A stretch of 64,000 bases of DNA, taken from contig JAHLEZ010000033.1 of assembly GCA_020726505.1 (NCBI GenBank), positions 556,078 to 620,077 of the forward strand, in the 5' to 3' direction. The position numbers and the translations under genes were made by a program. Positions 36,946 to 45,389 of the stretch are shown piece after piece. The notes under the pieces were generated by a model. That model ran no database searches. It saw nothing but the letters and a program-made list of their open reading frames with translations, and had not been told where the DNA came from. Source of the DNA: Leptodontidium sp. MPI-SDFR-AT-0119. Taxonomy: Eukaryota; Ascomycota; Leotiomycetes; Helotiales; Leptodontidiaceae. The first letter of the stretch is position 1. Each line of letters opens with the position of its first letter.

Positions 36946-37308
36946 TCAAACAGCTTCCACATAGTCCACATCTATCTCTTTGCTGTTTTCAACGGCGGTG
37001 CCATCTTCAAGACTGAGCGTACATTTCCCAGCAGAGGGAATAGATGCAATGACATAAGGCCCCGTGCGAGATCCGCTAGAGTTGAGCAAATACACTTTGT
37101 CTCCGACATGAAAGTCCGGTTTCTACTGGACATGTTAATAAATATTGGGTAAGAGAAATACTATCAGGCTACAAACCTGAAGGTAAGTTACCACATAGGG
37201 GCGCTTGCTAACTTCTTTGGAATTGGGAGTTTCGCTACTAGTTCCGATATGTTATTGTGACATTGATCAGGCAAAAGTTAGCATTACACACCTTTCGGAA
37301 GCGGACAT
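36946..37308 (-). CDS. Small 79-residue protein with SH3/KOW-like fold, three exons
   Basis: This gene was found by joining short exons. Exon 1 is 37292-37308, exon 2 is 37192-37237 and exon 3 is 36946-37122, separated by 54-nt and 69-nt GT...AG introns. Translation starts MSASESSETPNSKEVSKRPY, continues with KPDFHVGDKVYLLNSSGSR and GPYVIASIPSAGKCTLSLED, and ends KEIDVDYVEAV. The alternating Gly/Val/Tyr pattern with 'VGDKVYL' and a later 'GPYVIASI' suggests a small beta-barrel like KOW/SH3 modules; similar stretches occur at the ends of several fungal proteins. Both 3' splice sites read TAGTAG or CTAG-TAG, so a one-codon shift in either acceptor would bring in a stop, which supports the chosen joints. 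It is divergent from the caspase-like gene with a shared 477-bp upstream region. The function is unknown. Confidence 0.7.
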
Positions 37309-37785
37309 ATTGAAGAATCGGCAAAAATGAGATAGTTAAACCAGATTGTGTGTGAGAGGAATTGTAATGGTGAAGTGGTGTGTTTGGATGAGTCGCCGAC
37401 GATTGATGCCCAAATTTTGTGACTGTTCGATGTTTGTGGACGGTTGGTGGTTCAATGCACTCCGCCTCGTTTGTCGCCCGCCTTTTGGTCCGCACTCACC
37501 TTCATAGCCTCACTTTTCTGCCCCGCTTTTCCGCCTCACTTTTTCGCCTCACTTTTCTGCAGTGTTACGAATTCCACCCACTCGGCTTCCTCCCAACTAT
37601 GAGCCACCAAGGCTGATTCCATCTCATAATCGCCATCTCGATAGCTTGCAGGCTTTCCTTGTCCCTCTTCACTCTTAGAATTTCAATTCCTCTAGGCAAA
37701 TAGCAACACCACTTGTTTCTTCCATCCTAGCCGCTGCCTTCCCCAGTTTTCCCAGCAGCCTGAGGCCCGTAGTTATCTAGACGCA
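37309..37785. promoter_or_regulatory. Shared divergent upstream region with pyrimidine-rich tract
   Basis: This 477-bp spacer lies between the 79-residue gene and the caspase-like gene. At 37505-37560 it has a pyrimidine-rich stretch made of repeated CCTCACTTTTCTGC-like units, on the coding strand of the caspase-like gene. CT-rich tracts are common near fungal transcription starts. No individual binding site is identified. Confidence 0.45.
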
Positions 37786-39735
37786 ATGGGTGATCAACGC
37801 ATTACCGTCACACGTTATGCGATTTTGATCGGTATCGACGCCTATCCGGATAGGCCCTTGCAAGGCTGTGTGCGGGATGTCCAAACCATCAAGACATACC
37901 TGGAAGGAGTGGTGGGCTCTGTTCAATTGCAGATATTCACGGCAACCAAGAGTACCAACCCGGAGTCCACTAATTTAAGTGAAGACCCAATACTCTTGCC
38001 AACATATCATAATGTGACTTCTGCTCTTGAGAAGACCACTACAATGGCAAAAGCCGGAGATGTTGTCTATATCCATTACTCTGGTCACGGCACTCGAGGC
38101 GCGCCTAGCAGTGAATTTTCCAATAAGTCCACAGGAGATCTGGCACTGGTCTTGCTCAATGACGGGAAAGAGAACGACGTGAGGTATCTTTGGGGTCCAA
38201 GGCTAGCGCTCTCGTTGAAAGCTATGGTTGACAAGGGCCTCGTGGTAACTCTTGTCCTGGACTGTTGTTTCTCTGCGAGTCTTTACCGCCGCGACGATCC
38301 TAGCGTCCGATCTCTCCTTTACAGTCCTGAGATAGATTCAAAGTTTCCATTGGACCTTGAGAAAGGTACCGAAGATGGAGCTGGCGGTTTAGCAAGCCGA
38401 GATGCTTCCATGCTACCTAACTGGCTCATCAACCCGGACGGCTACGCTATACTCGTTGCATGTGGTCCTCATGAAGAAGCACTTGAGCGAAAATTCGACG
38501 GGCAGACGCACGGAATTTTGTCCTACTTTCTTCACAGGACCTTGAAGGAATGCGGCGGCCTTGGGAAGAAGCATAAGAACATCTACGATCACTTACGTGC
38601 TAATTTCCGGGATTCGGCACCGCAGCAAAACCCCGTCCTTTATGGGAATACGAGCCAAGGCTTCTTTTTGCACACCAACTCAGAGATCACTATACCAACA
38701 GTTCCGATCACTGAGAAACGAGATGGAAGTCTTGAACTACAAGCTGGCCGAGCACATGGAGTTAGTGATGGCGACAGGTTTGCCATGTTTCCCTTGGGTT
38801 CTGCAGAAAGCAACTCCGGCCTACGGGGAGATCTAGTAATTGCCAAGGTAGCCCAAGCTAGAGCTCTCACGTCCAAGCTAGAGTTATTGGATACTACATC
38901 TATCCGTGTTCAGACAGGGTGGATCGCAAAGTCTCTCACCCGATTATCACTTCATAGATTTCCAATACGCCTGGCATCTGACATTCTACATCAGGATGAA
39001 TGGCTAACAGCTCTAAAAGAACAACCACTTAATGTTTTTATTGACGTTGATAACCAACCTTTTTCATTTCACGTTGTATTAAACAGCAATAAGGAGTACG
39101 AAATCCTGGACGAATCGGATCAGAGGATCATCAATTTACCTACCATGCCGCAAGCAGAATCGGACGCTAGCCATATTTGCAAGATCATTGAGCACCTGGC
39201 TAGGTTCAAACTGGTCAGAGAACTGGCCGACAATGTAGAGAATCCCTTCCGAGCATTATTTAGTGTTCAAATTATCAGCCGCTCCGGGGATATCTTTGGC
39301 CCAGGACGCTGGATAGAAGTGGAAGAGGATAAGGAGGCGAAGTTCATGTTCGAGCTGCAAGTCGAAAATAAAGGAAACAAAAGTATCTACGTCTACGTTT
39401 ATGATATGGGTACATGTTGGCAGATAGAGAACATCCTCCGTGGGAGCTACGAAGTTGTCCCTTCGAAGAATAGCGGCCAGGGGTTCACAGGAGCGCTTAA
39501 GAAAAAGCTGAAAACGATGGTCCCGGCCGAGGTCAGAGAGAGAGGCTACCGTCAGTGCGAAGACATCATCAAGGTCTTCATCACTTCCCAGCCGACGTCA
39601 TTCGACTCGTTGGAACTGCCGAAGCTCGGCGAGTCGGTTAAGAGGAGCGCAACTAGTAGGGCTGGACGGGAAGAGGGCGATTCATCGGAGGAGTGGGCGG
39701 CGCTGAATTTTCTTATCCGTACCTCTGCGAAGTAG
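37786..39735 (+). CDS. Caspase-like (peptidase C14, metacaspase-type) protein
   Basis: This single-exon gene encodes 649 residues. The first 270 residues form a C14 caspase fold. The first strand is TRYAILIGIDAY. The catalytic His is in YSGHGTRG (His-101) and the catalytic Cys in LDCCFSAS (Cys-161). LVACGPHEEALE and a GILSYFLHR helix follow. The spacing of the dyad is that of fungal metacaspase-like proteins. It lacks the N-terminal Pro/Gln-rich prodomain of classical yeast-type metacaspases. The remaining 380 residues (LELQAGRAHGVSDGDRF; FELQVENKGNKSIYVYVYD) look like beta-rich accessory domains found behind C14 domains in other microbes; their job is unknown. It probably cleaves after basic residues, as metacaspases do. 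It is convergent with the TPR-CHAT gene (138 bp between stops) and divergent from the 79-residue gene. The gene looks intact. Confidence 0.9.
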   Translation: MGDQRITVTRYAILIGIDAYPDRPLQGCVRDVQTIKTYLEGVVGSVQLQIFTATKSTNPESTNLSEDPILLPTYHNVTSALEKTTTMAKAGDVVYIHYSGHGTRGAPSSEFSNKSTGDLALVLLNDGKENDVRYLWGPRLALSLKAMVDKGLVVTLVLDCCFSASLYRRDDPSVRSLLYSPEIDSKFPLDLEKGTEDGAGGLASRDASMLPNWLINPDGYAILVACGPHEEALERKFDGQTHGILSYFLHRTLKECGGLGKKHKNIYDHLRANFRDSAPQQNPVLYGNTSQGFFLHTNSEITIPTVPITEKRDGSLELQAGRAHGVSDGDRFAMFPLGSAESNSGLRGDLVIAKVAQARALTSKLELLDTTSIRVQTGWIAKSLTRLSLHRFPIRLASDILHQDEWLTALKEQPLNVFIDVDNQPFSFHVVLNSNKEYEILDESDQRIINLPTMPQAESDASHICKIIEHLARFKLVRELADNVENPFRALFSVQIISRSGDIFGPGRWIEVEEDKEAKFMFELQVENKGNKSIYVYVYDMGTCWQIENILRGSYEVVPSKNSGQGFTGALKKKLKTMVPAEVRERGYRQCEDIIKVFITSQPTSFDSLELPKLGESVKRSATSRAGREEGDSSEEWAALNFLIRTSAK

Positions 39736-39873
39736 TATCAATGAATGTCATAACCCCGCTTCGAGGCGAGATTTAGAACGTCTTACATCCCGCTGACACT
39801 GAACTATAACTTAATACACTTCTAACATGTACCATTCTATTATGGCTGAATTATTCCTGGATTAGGTGGGAAA

Positions 39874-42849
39874 TTATGCGCCAAAATGAACATAGGGAAC
39901 CCAATGGAGTGATGCTATCTCTCCATCGTCATCATCGTCGCACAGAACGACGTCTCTTGACAGTTTATCGCTTCTCGGGTCTCCATCACTCGCGCTCCTG
40001 ACGCCTGTCTGAGGCACACTTGCCTCTCTGACGCGTATGCTCACATGTCTCGCGTTCGTTGCCATGCTGACCCAACGGTCTCGAAGCTCTCTTGTAGCTT
40101 TGTGAAGGCCTCGACACACCGATTCATCTGTCATCCCCCCATCCCTCATCCCCTCGTACGTGATTCTCGCCATATCCACACAGAGATCATCGTTGACATC
40201 CCATAAAGTGCCAATAACGTGGCGAAACCCCGCCAGCTGACATGCGCTGATCAGGTGGATGCTCTCGTCGACGAGCTTCTCCTGTTTTATTTGACCGGTC
40301 CCGCAAGCCGAGAGATAGGCGAGAAACGGGGGGTGTTTGCGGAGATTCGTCTCTAGAAGAGTTGCCACCGTTAGTGGGTCATTCTTCCAATCCTCTAGGA
40401 GCAAAAAGCTTTGTGAAGGGTCGCGATTGTCGGAATGGCCGTGGCCGGCAAAGTGGAAAATCTTGCAGTCTGGTAGATGCGGCATGATATCCTGCTTGCG
40501 TCGTCCTGGCTCAACGGGATTGCAGCCCATCTGTCCGCAAAGATCGCGTAGCATCGCTATCTCTTTAACAGCAAAAGGGAGCCTGCTATTTTCTGGCGTA
40601 TCCTGCATGGCAACAAGAAGCGCCTGCGCCGGGGTCGATGGTGCAATGCGACGTCGGCGGCCTTGTATGATCGCCTTGATGGACGGGCTGTAGGATGACA
40701 TCACCCTATCAAGCACCGTTTCATTAGAACCACTACTGTGACGCCCAGCCGCGTGGAGAGGAAACTTGCTCAATGGACCCGTAGGAATCCACCATACATG
40801 TGGCCAGTTGTCAGCAGATGGAGGCTGAACAAACCCAAGAGTGTCCAGAATTGGATTCGCAGCAACGTCCCAGAGCCACTTAAGAACCATAGGACTCCCA
40901 AGACTGCCTCTTTGCGCCATCTTTTTGATTTCGATACTATTAAGGTTAGGTAGGGCCAAAGCCCGTACCTGGTGTTCCTCAACGAGTACCGCATCGCAAC
41001 GGTACTTGCTCACATTTATAACAACAATTGGGCCGAACATCGCAGCAGCCTGCATTTCTCTTACACTTGGGGCGGTCAAGAACTCCTCAAATCCAGGCTG
41101 TTTGCGAATTTCGATAATCACCTCATCCAGCTCGTTTCCTGCATCATAACGTCGACTCCCTCGAGTCTTCCATGAAGACACGTGATCTTCGTCCAGAGTA
41201 GTGGCCGAGAGTTCTAACTCGTCCCGAAGACGAACAAATTGATCTGCTAGCTCAGGGCATCTCTCTCGTAGATCTAGAATATCGGTCCGCATCTCCTCGA
41301 GAGATGTTGCGAGCACACCGCGGCCCTGCTCGAGGAAGTTCAGCGCAGCAAGCGCCCCTTTCCCTGCTTGTAATGCTGCCGCGGCCGCATCAGAAGCCAG
41401 GCCGACGGCTAGCGTGAGTACATGTTGTTTGTCGGAATTTTCGAGTGATCGTGATAGCAATTTCGAAATAAGGCGTACGACGACGTTTGCAGCCTCATAA
41501 GCCTGTTGCCAGTCTGAAGTAATTCTACAGGCCAGAAGGAGTACATGGCCGGCTTTTATCCGCCTGATGGCATCCCCATTAGACCGGTGTAAAGCAGACT
41601 TAAAACAGACCGTAGCTTCGTCCAGGTCGTCCCTCACTCTTGTCTTCCTGAATCTTTTCATAAGTCCAGCCCCAAGGCCTTGCAATAGGTCTGCCTGATC
41701 TGGGTGGTCTTCTGAAGTCGCATTGACTGCTTGCCTTGTGATTCGAATGGATTCTTCGAGGTCGGCTGTGTCTCCTGTCCTCACATACCTGGCTAGCAGT
41801 TTATTTCCAAGGTCGTACAATTGCCTTGCCTGGTCCTTATGGTCTTTTGGAATTGCACCGATTATTTGCCTCCCGATTTCAATTGATTCTTCCAGGTCGG
41901 CTTCTTCTCCTGTCCTCGAATATCTGCTCTTCAGTTGAGCTCCAAGGTTGCCTAAGTACATTGCCCAGTTTGGATTGTCTTTGGGAACCATGTCGACTAT
42001 TTGCCTTGCTATTTGAATGGCTTCTTCAAGGTCAGACGTTGTTCCAGTCCTTGAATATCTGATACCAAGTCTATGTCCAAGGTTGTGCAATCGCCCTGCT
42101 CGGTCAAAATGATTTGAAGTCGCATTGACTGCTTGTCTCGCAAATCGAATGGATTCTTCAAGGTCAGCCATCGCTCGTATCTTGAAATATCTGTCGTAAA
42201 GCTGGCATCCAAGGTTGCTTAAGTACAATGCCCGTAGTGGATCGTTTTCTGGAGTCATATCGACTGCTTGCCCCATGAGTCGAATAGCTTCTTCAAGGTC
42301 AGCTATTGCTCCCGTCCTTTTATATCTGTCACCGAATGGGGCTCCAAGGTCGTTTAAGTACATTGCTCGCTTCGGATGCCATTCGGGAGCTGCATCGATT
42401 GCTTGCTTTCCGACTTGAATGGATTCTTCAAGATCAGCTATCGCTCCTGTCCTCAAATATCTGTCGCTGAGTCGATTTGCAAGACCATTCAATAGACCTG
42501 CTCGATTTGGATGATCTTTGGAAGTCAAATTGAGTATCTGCCTAGCGAGTTGAATACCCTCTTCGAGGTCGGCTATTGCTCCTGTCCTCGAATACCTGGC
42601 GTTCAATCTAATCCTAAGGTCGTACAACCGCCATGCCCGGTCTGGATGGTTTTCCGGAGTCGTATCGGCTGCTTTCCTTGCCAATCGAATAGTTTCATCC
42701 AGGTCGGTCAACGATCCTTCGAACGAAAATCCATCGCGGAGTTGGACTCTAAGGCTGGGATGGCGGCGCGCATCCTGCTCGTCAGCATGAGAGTCGGATG
42801 CAGCATCTTTCACGACTGCGAGATTCGAAAAGACCATCTTTTGGCTCAT
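39874..42849 (-). CDS. TPR-CHAT protease
   Basis: This 991-residue single-exon protein has two parts. Residues about 45-430 hold eight to nine tetratricopeptide repeats of about 42 residues with the recurring pattern RYxRTGAxxDLEExI, RQAV, and HPDRAxxLxxLG; the last unit is the most diverged. A helical linker (FLEQGRGVLATSLEEMR) leads to a C-terminal CHAT domain from about residue 620. The CHAT domain has WWIPTGPLSKFPLHAAG, the catalytic His in HFAGHG (His-803), the catalytic Cys in LSACGTG (Cys-849) and RHVIGTLWDVND, and it ends LHWVPYVHFG. CHAT is a clan-CD cysteine protease related to caspases and separase. TPR-CHAT proteins act as protein-triggered proteases in bacteria, and fungal CHAT genes are known beside cell-death effectors. 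An acidic insert (CDDDDDGE) lies just before the end. All catalytic residues are present. It is likely cytosolic. Confidence 0.93.
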   Translation of the reverse strand: MSQKMVFSNLAVVKDAASDSHADEQDARRHPSLRVQLRDGFSFEGSLTDLDETIRLARKAADTTPENHPDRAWRLYDLRIRLNARYSRTGAIADLEEGIQLARQILNLTSKDHPNRAGLLNGLANRLSDRYLRTGAIADLEESIQVGKQAIDAAPEWHPKRAMYLNDLGAPFGDRYKRTGAIADLEEAIRLMGQAVDMTPENDPLRALYLSNLGCQLYDRYFKIRAMADLEESIRFARQAVNATSNHFDRAGRLHNLGHRLGIRYSRTGTTSDLEEAIQIARQIVDMVPKDNPNWAMYLGNLGAQLKSRYSRTGEEADLEESIEIGRQIIGAIPKDHKDQARQLYDLGNKLLARYVRTGDTADLEESIRITRQAVNATSEDHPDQADLLQGLGAGLMKRFRKTRVRDDLDEATVCFKSALHRSNGDAIRRIKAGHVLLLACRITSDWQQAYEAANVVVRLISKLLSRSLENSDKQHVLTLAVGLASDAAAAALQAGKGALAALNFLEQGRGVLATSLEEMRTDILDLRERCPELADQFVRLRDELELSATTLDEDHVSSWKTRGSRRYDAGNELDEVIIEIRKQPGFEEFLTAPSVREMQAAAMFGPIVVINVSKYRCDAVLVEEHQVRALALPNLNSIEIKKMAQRGSLGSPMVLKWLWDVAANPILDTLGFVQPPSADNWPHVWWIPTGPLSKFPLHAAGRHSSGSNETVLDRVMSSYSPSIKAIIQGRRRRIAPSTPAQALLVAMQDTPENSRLPFAVKEIAMLRDLCGQMGCNPVEPGRRKQDIMPHLPDCKIFHFAGHGHSDNRDPSQSFLLLEDWKNDPLTVATLLETNLRKHPPFLAYLSACGTGQIKQEKLVDESIHLISACQLAGFRHVIGTLWDVNDDLCVDMARITYEGMRDGGMTDESVCRGLHKATRELRDRWVSMATNARHVSIRVREASVPQTGVRSASDGDPRSDKLSRDVVLCDDDDDGEIASLHWVPYVHFGA

Positions 42850-43013
42850 ACTGAGGACTTCGTGTGCTGTAGATACAATATTAGCCCCACTTGCGTCTGG
42901 TCAGTGTCGAGCCCTTGTACTCGTATTCCCTGTCACGTGCACACCCCGCATATATGCACAGGGCAAAATTCTTCAATTCTAGCCCCACTAATAATACTTT
43001 AAAAAATCACAAC
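42850..43013. other. Upstream region of the TPR-CHAT gene
   Basis: This short spacer of normal composition is cut off on the right by a transposase relic. The CHAT gene's promoter may therefore be shortened or partly transposon-derived. Confidence 0.4.
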
Positions 43014-43430
43014 ATGACAAAAACAAAAGATATAATTAAGGCGCTTGCGGCGTTAGAATTGTGTGACGTTCCTAATTATTTTGCGATAGCTAAAGAGTAT
43101 AGAGTTAGACGTACAACCCTTATGCGACGACATAAAGGTTAAACTCGCCTTAGAGCTAATTTCCTCTCCGAATCTGTTTAATACTTAACCGACGAGCAAG
43201 AGGAGGTGCTAATAAAGTATATTAGTCGAATAATAAAGCGTGGGATGCCTCTTACGAGCTAAATTATTAAGAATCTAGCTAAGGAAATTATCGGAAAGCT
43301 TATTAGAAAGAACTAAATAGGGCAGTTTATTTACTAATATAATAATCGTTTAAAGAGCCTTTACCTCAGAAATATTAATAAATAGCGTGTTAAATTTAAG
43401 TATAAGCCTCTTTACGAACATTTTTTTTTA
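43014..43430 (+). pseudogene. pogo-like transposase, N-terminal fragment
   Basis: Starting at ATG 43014, the plus strand encodes a psq-type helix-turn-helix (PNYFAIAKEYRVRRTTLMRR), then through stops a Tc5/CENP-B-type second helix-turn-helix (TDEQEEVLIKYISRI; IIKNLAKEIIGK; GQFIY). This is the usual start of fungal pogo/Tan1 transposases. The DDE domain is missing: the match stops at about 43430 in a T run. RIP-type stops replace Trp and Gln. The fragment sits directly upstream of the TPR-CHAT gene. Confidence 0.8.
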
Positions 43431-43564
43431 GCTAGTTAAGTTTAATTTTATTAATTTATTATTATATAATTATTAAGTGAACTTATCAGCTAATTACCTA
43501 TGTTTTTAGATTAGCTTAACTACGTAATAAAAACCTATTATATAACCGCCGATAATATATATAA

Positions 43565-44545
43565 TGTCGCGCACTAGCGCAGTTCTTTAGTCTAGTGTAT
43601 GCTTGTGTAAACATTCTAGGTATATAAACCCAGTCTCCAGCTCCTCTCTTCAAGCGGATAACGCTTATTATAATCAATCTTTAAACACACTTTCTAGAAC
43701 TTCATTTAATCGTAGAATCTTTCAAACCCAGCGTGACCAATGATTTGATTTGATTTGATTTGAAGCTATTAATCAAATCAAATCATCAAATTTTAATTAT
43801 TAATCAAATCAAATCAAATCATGATTAATTGATTATTAATTGATTAATACGTCACCTGATATAAACGTGACTTTCTATAAATAGAATATTTATTTAAGTA
43901 ATATATATTAAGAAATTTCTAAATATAAGTCATAAGTTTTATTAATAATAATATAATTTATAATCAAAATGGAAAAATCTATAAGCTTCTAATAGATTCT
44001 TTGTTAGCGAGATCCTATTTACAAATTTCGGCAGCCTCGGCTTCTTCGGAACGATTTTTTAATCAAAGAGCTAGAATTATAAATAAGGATCGAAATAGAC
44101 TTAATAAAGATACTTTTAAGTAGATAATTAGTCTTAAAAGTTGAGGGTTATTTAAAGAAAACTCGGATATTCAAGTTAATAATAATAAGGCAGTAGAGAA
44201 TTATTTTGAAATTAATTAAGTAATATAACTAGTTTTATTAGTTTTAAGTTATTAATAAATATATACATCGTTTCTTTACATAAGTTATTCAATAGTAATT
44301 TTATAGTTATTAAAAGTAAGGTAATTTACTTCCGCTTTAAAATACTAACTTAGGGTTATATATAATCAAAGATTAATCATGATTAATCATAATTATTAAT
44401 CAAATCAAATCATAATCAAGGTAAAAATCTATTAATCAAATCAAATCAAATCAAATCATGATTAATTGATTATTAATTGATTAATATGATTTTTTTTGGT
44501 TACGCTGTTCAAACCCCTGAACCTCTGCTCTTCTTCTGCACGACA
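43565..44545 (+). repeat. LTR (TGTCGCGC family) split by a hAT element
   Basis: The LTR starts TGTCGCGCACTAGCGCA at 43565 and ends GCACGACA at 44545. Removing the 779-bp hAT element and one TTCAAACC copy leaves an LTR of about 194 bp with a TATA-like stretch (GGTATATAAACC). The first 37 bp also occur at 26425. No 5-bp duplication is seen outside, so it may be one LTR of a larger decayed element. Confidence 0.75.
43729..44507 (+). mobile_element. hAT-type deletion derivative with pentanucleotide ends
   Basis: An 8-bp target duplication, TTCAAACC, is exact at 43721-43728 and 44508-44515. The ends form inverted repeats CAGCGTRACCAA. Just inside both ends are (TTTGA)n-type arrays. The interior (about 43975-44215) encodes only the C-terminal hAT dimerisation region (ARSYLQISAASASSERFFNQ, then RIINKDRNRLNKDTFK). 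The N-terminal and catalytic parts are lost, so it is an internally deleted, non-autonomous copy. It lies inside an LTR. Confidence 0.92.
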
Positions 44546-45029
44546 CCCTTTATATTAATAGGGTTTAGCAATACGTCGAAGAAGTTGTAGGGTTTATCCT
44601 CTAAGTCCAAATCGAATGCTTCAAAGTTATCTAATTCGTCCGAAAAAGTCTCGACTAAAGGGATAAGGGTATTAATAAAGCCTAGCCGTAAAGGCGCGCT
44701 TCTTTCTCTAGAGCGTCGTCGACAAGGGGGGGAAGTCGGTACTAGTAGTAATATAAAAATAAAGGGTATTTAAGGTTATTAATTAATTTATTAATTAAAT
44801 ATACGTTCCGAAATAGCGACGCGCGTTAAGTTATAATAAGGCAAGTTAATCGCGAGAAAATATTTAGCTTTCTCTAGGATAGTTTATTATTAAGGTAAAG
44901 AGGTACTTATTTATTAAATAGGCTAAGGTATTAAGGCTCGTTATTAACCTATTATAAGAGTAAGTCAATAAGGCGTAAGACTAAGCAAAATATAACGCTT
45001 TATAACAAAAGGGTATTAGTCTTTTCTTA
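44546..45029. other. Repeat DNA with an unassigned minus-strand coding relic
   Basis: The minus strand reads as an acidic peptide (LVETFSDELDNFEAFDLDLE) for about 50 residues without stops near 44550-44700. I cannot assign it to a family. The rest is AT-rich. It probably belongs to the internal part of the retroelement whose LTR is at 43565. Confidence 0.35.
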
Positions 45030-45330
45030 TATTACGGTTAATAAGAGGTTAATACGGCGAGTAGACTCTAACTTTATATTTAGGCCTAATATTACGCTTA
45101 AAATCGAGAAGAAAAAATAAGGAGGAAAAGAGAGCTCTTTATAAGGGAGAGCTCGAGTATAAATATACGAAGGACCCTCCTAATAAGGCCTAGCGTAGTC
45201 GAGCGCTATTCGCATTAATATGTCGTCTACTCGCCACTTAGTCCTCCTAATTAGGCTTAGCGCCGTCGCATAGCTAGCGATACTACGAGCCGTGTCGGCT
45301 AAAAGACGAGGCGCATCAGAGGTCGTAACA
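45030..45330 (+). repeat. LTR of the TGTTACGG family, RIP-mutated
   Basis: This is the third copy of the family seen at 25217 and 49090. The start reads TATTACGG in place of TGTTACGG, and many other G-to-A and C-to-T changes are present. The end GGTCGTAACA is intact. There is no target duplication. An inverted fragment of the same LTR follows directly. Confidence 0.85.
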
Positions 45331-45332
45331 AA

Positions 45333-45386
45333 TGCGCCTCGTATTCTAATTAATATAGCTCGTAGTATTAACTATCGATAGAGGTT
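45333..45386 (-). repeat. Inverted fragment of the same LTR
   Basis: The sequence TGCGCCTCGTATTCTAA... is the reverse complement of the inner 3' part of the TGTTACGG-family LTR (GCTACGAGC...TTAGAATACGAGGCGCA). It forms a near-palindrome with the end of 45030-45330. Confidence 0.7.
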
Positions 45387-45389
45387 ATA

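Noticed and set aside
34960..43000. A gasdermin-like pore protein next to the CHAT/caspase genes
   Set aside because: Fungal gasdermin genes are known beside proteases, so I read all frames of the island for one. Only DUF6594, the 79-residue protein and the two proteases are supported, and none looks like a gasdermin.
42511..43002. A 163-residue plus-strand ORF
   Set aside because: It overlaps the N-terminal part of the TPR-CHAT gene in antisense, where the repeat codons give long open antisense frames.
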